This document shows positions 62,797 through 64,000 of a DNA stretch of 64,000 nt, piece after piece. Location: contig MNCI01036636.1 of the NCBI GenBank assembly GCA_015680685.1, positions 353,771-417,770 on the forward strand. Direction: 5' to 3'. Position 1 is the first letter of the stretch. Every line of letters starts with the position of its first letter. The position numbers were made by a program, and so were the translations under genes. This DNA comes from Gnetum montanum. Its lineage: Eukaryota > Streptophyta > Gnetopsida > Gnetales > Gnetaceae. The notes under the pieces were generated by a model. The model was not told where the DNA came from. It did not search any database and saw nothing but the letters and a program-made list of their open reading frames with translations.

Positions 62797-64000
62797 TTGA
62801 AACACTTCTATTGTTTTTGCATTGTTGCTACACTATGCTATGCTATGCTACACTACATTATGTAGCGTAGTAGGCCTCAGAAGACAGTTTCTCAGGTGAT
62901 CAAAATATTGCAAGATGAAGTGCTATGCTATGGTACACTATGCAGCATAGCATAGTGTAGCAAAGGCAAGACACAAAGGCCTAGCTTGTCTAGTGATTCC
63001 AATTGCACTCGGCAAGAACTCCAGCATTCAAAACCAATTGTTTGGTTCAACTTCAACTTCCTCAACAAAGCTCCTCTTACTAGAAAAGTGTCGAATTAAG
63101 CAAAAAGTAGGCTATGTTGATTGCTACGCTACGCAGCATAGCGACAATGAAAAGAACAACAAAAGGCCTCTCAAAATGTAGGATCAGCAAGTTCAAAGGG
63201 TTTGCATTGCAAAGAACAAAGGTTGCAGATTTCCCGCATGATCTTTGGATCATAGCTAACGCCAACTGCAACACTATGCTATGCTACGTATCATATCATA
63301 GTGTAGCAAACATGCAGAACCAGCGAATACACTTTTAAGGCTTCCAACACCTGTAATTAACTCCAACACCAATTTCTTCCTCTAACTAGTAGCTATGCTA
63401 CACTATGCTACATAGCATAGCACAACGTAGCAATTAGCTATGCTACACTACCAAGCTATGCTCCACAGCATAGTAGGCGGCTACGCTACATCAGCATGCT
63501 TCACTCCTTGTCTACATCATTAGCACACCTGATTCTAGCATCTGCAATTCTGACAATGTAATTGCAACATGGTAGGCTCATCAATCAACTTTGCATGTTC
63601 ATGCAATATCAACATGTCAAGAATTTATGGGTCTAGGACATGTGGCATCCAAACCACATTTCTCACATGCTCCTAGCCCTATAAATACCCCAATGAGCAA
63701 CGCTCAAAGGATTAGCAAATTTGTTGGCAGGTTGGCAAGTTGGCAAAAAAAGTGGTTAGCAAATTTACAAGTTAAATGGTTGGAAATCTTGAGCATTGTA
63801 GCATTTTGTGAGTTGACAAAAATTGAGCAATTAGCATTCCCATTAGGCATCCTATTGGCTCTTTTCTATTGCCTTTGTAGCATTTTACATCATTAGCTCT
63901 TGAGTCTACATTCAATTGTATAGTTGGCTTGTTTTGAATGTCTTGGTTACTTTTGGGATCTCTACGCTTCCCAATGTCATGCAACCAATTGTATCCACCT
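62797..64000 (+). repeat. LTR of the same family, plus orientation, cut by window end
   Basis: It starts TGAAACACTTC; AGGATCAGCAAGTTCAAAGG (near 63181) matches the complement of the OUTER LTR near 2880-2850, and CCCTATAAATACCCC (63677) matches the complement of 62200. The window ends inside a part equal to the complement of OUTER 2110-2170. It carries four or more GCTATG/CATAGC palindromes. Confidence 0.72.
63395..63485. repeat. Cluster of GCTATG/CATAGC palindromes
   Basis: Alternating GCTATGCTACAC, TACATAGCATAGCAC and GCTATGCTACACTAC words would fold into hairpins. Similar words lie at 62640-62680, 62825-62870, 62920-62965 and 63270-63305. Confidence 0.75.

Overview
The window looks like nuclear DNA from a seed plant, made almost entirely of nested and decayed retrotransposons. 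I recognise no host single-copy gene, rRNA, tRNA or CRISPR array. Large Tat-type Ty3/gypsy elements, Athila-like elements with tRNA-Asp-type primer sites and L1-type LINE fragments all point to a plant. A gymnosperm or another large-genome seed plant is possible, but that is a guess.

Layout. Positions 1-1780 are unassigned flank. A large minus-strand Tat-type element, here called the OUTER element, runs from 1786 to 36797 and is bounded by the target duplication TGCAT. A second Tat-type element on the plus strand, the INNER element (14387-31598, duplication GCTGG), has jumped into the gag-protease linker of OUTER and cut its reading frame in two. From 36.8 to 46.3 kb lie pieces: an L1-type endonuclease fragment, an Athila-like minus-strand element (C1), a LINE 3' end and an LTR with adjoining internal sequence (C3). 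A complete small minus-strand element (C2, 46324-52845, duplication AACTT) carries gag but no recognisable pol. From 52.9 to 57.3 kb I see no genes. From 57.3 kb a third Tat-type element (D, plus strand) has its LTR, primer site and gag, and is broken at 61589 by an inverted pair of LTRs that runs off the window.

The most interesting observation is in OUTER and INNER. Both have gag-protease and RT-RNase H-integrase as separate blocks, about 5 kb apart. In both, the gap holds a multi-exon gene on the opposite strand to gag-pol. Its first Met exon, several exon sequences, at least some intron positions, a coiled-coil region and an acidic C-terminus can be matched between the two elements, although they are clearly diverged and both copies are now broken. 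The arrangement therefore predates both insertions. A canonical 3' splice site stands directly before the RT block of INNER, so the antisense gene appears to sit inside, or to form, a pol intron.

Other shared features of the Tat-type group are a non-iMet primer site directly after the LTR, a conserved GATCGACAAGACC motif near the LTR 3' end, a roughly 30-bp minisatellite family at equivalent places in three elements, palindromic GCTATG/CATAGC hairpins in the LTRs, and an Asp-to-Glu change at the second catalytic position of both integrases. All coding copies are inactive; INNER pol is broken only by in-frame stops over about 3.5 kb.
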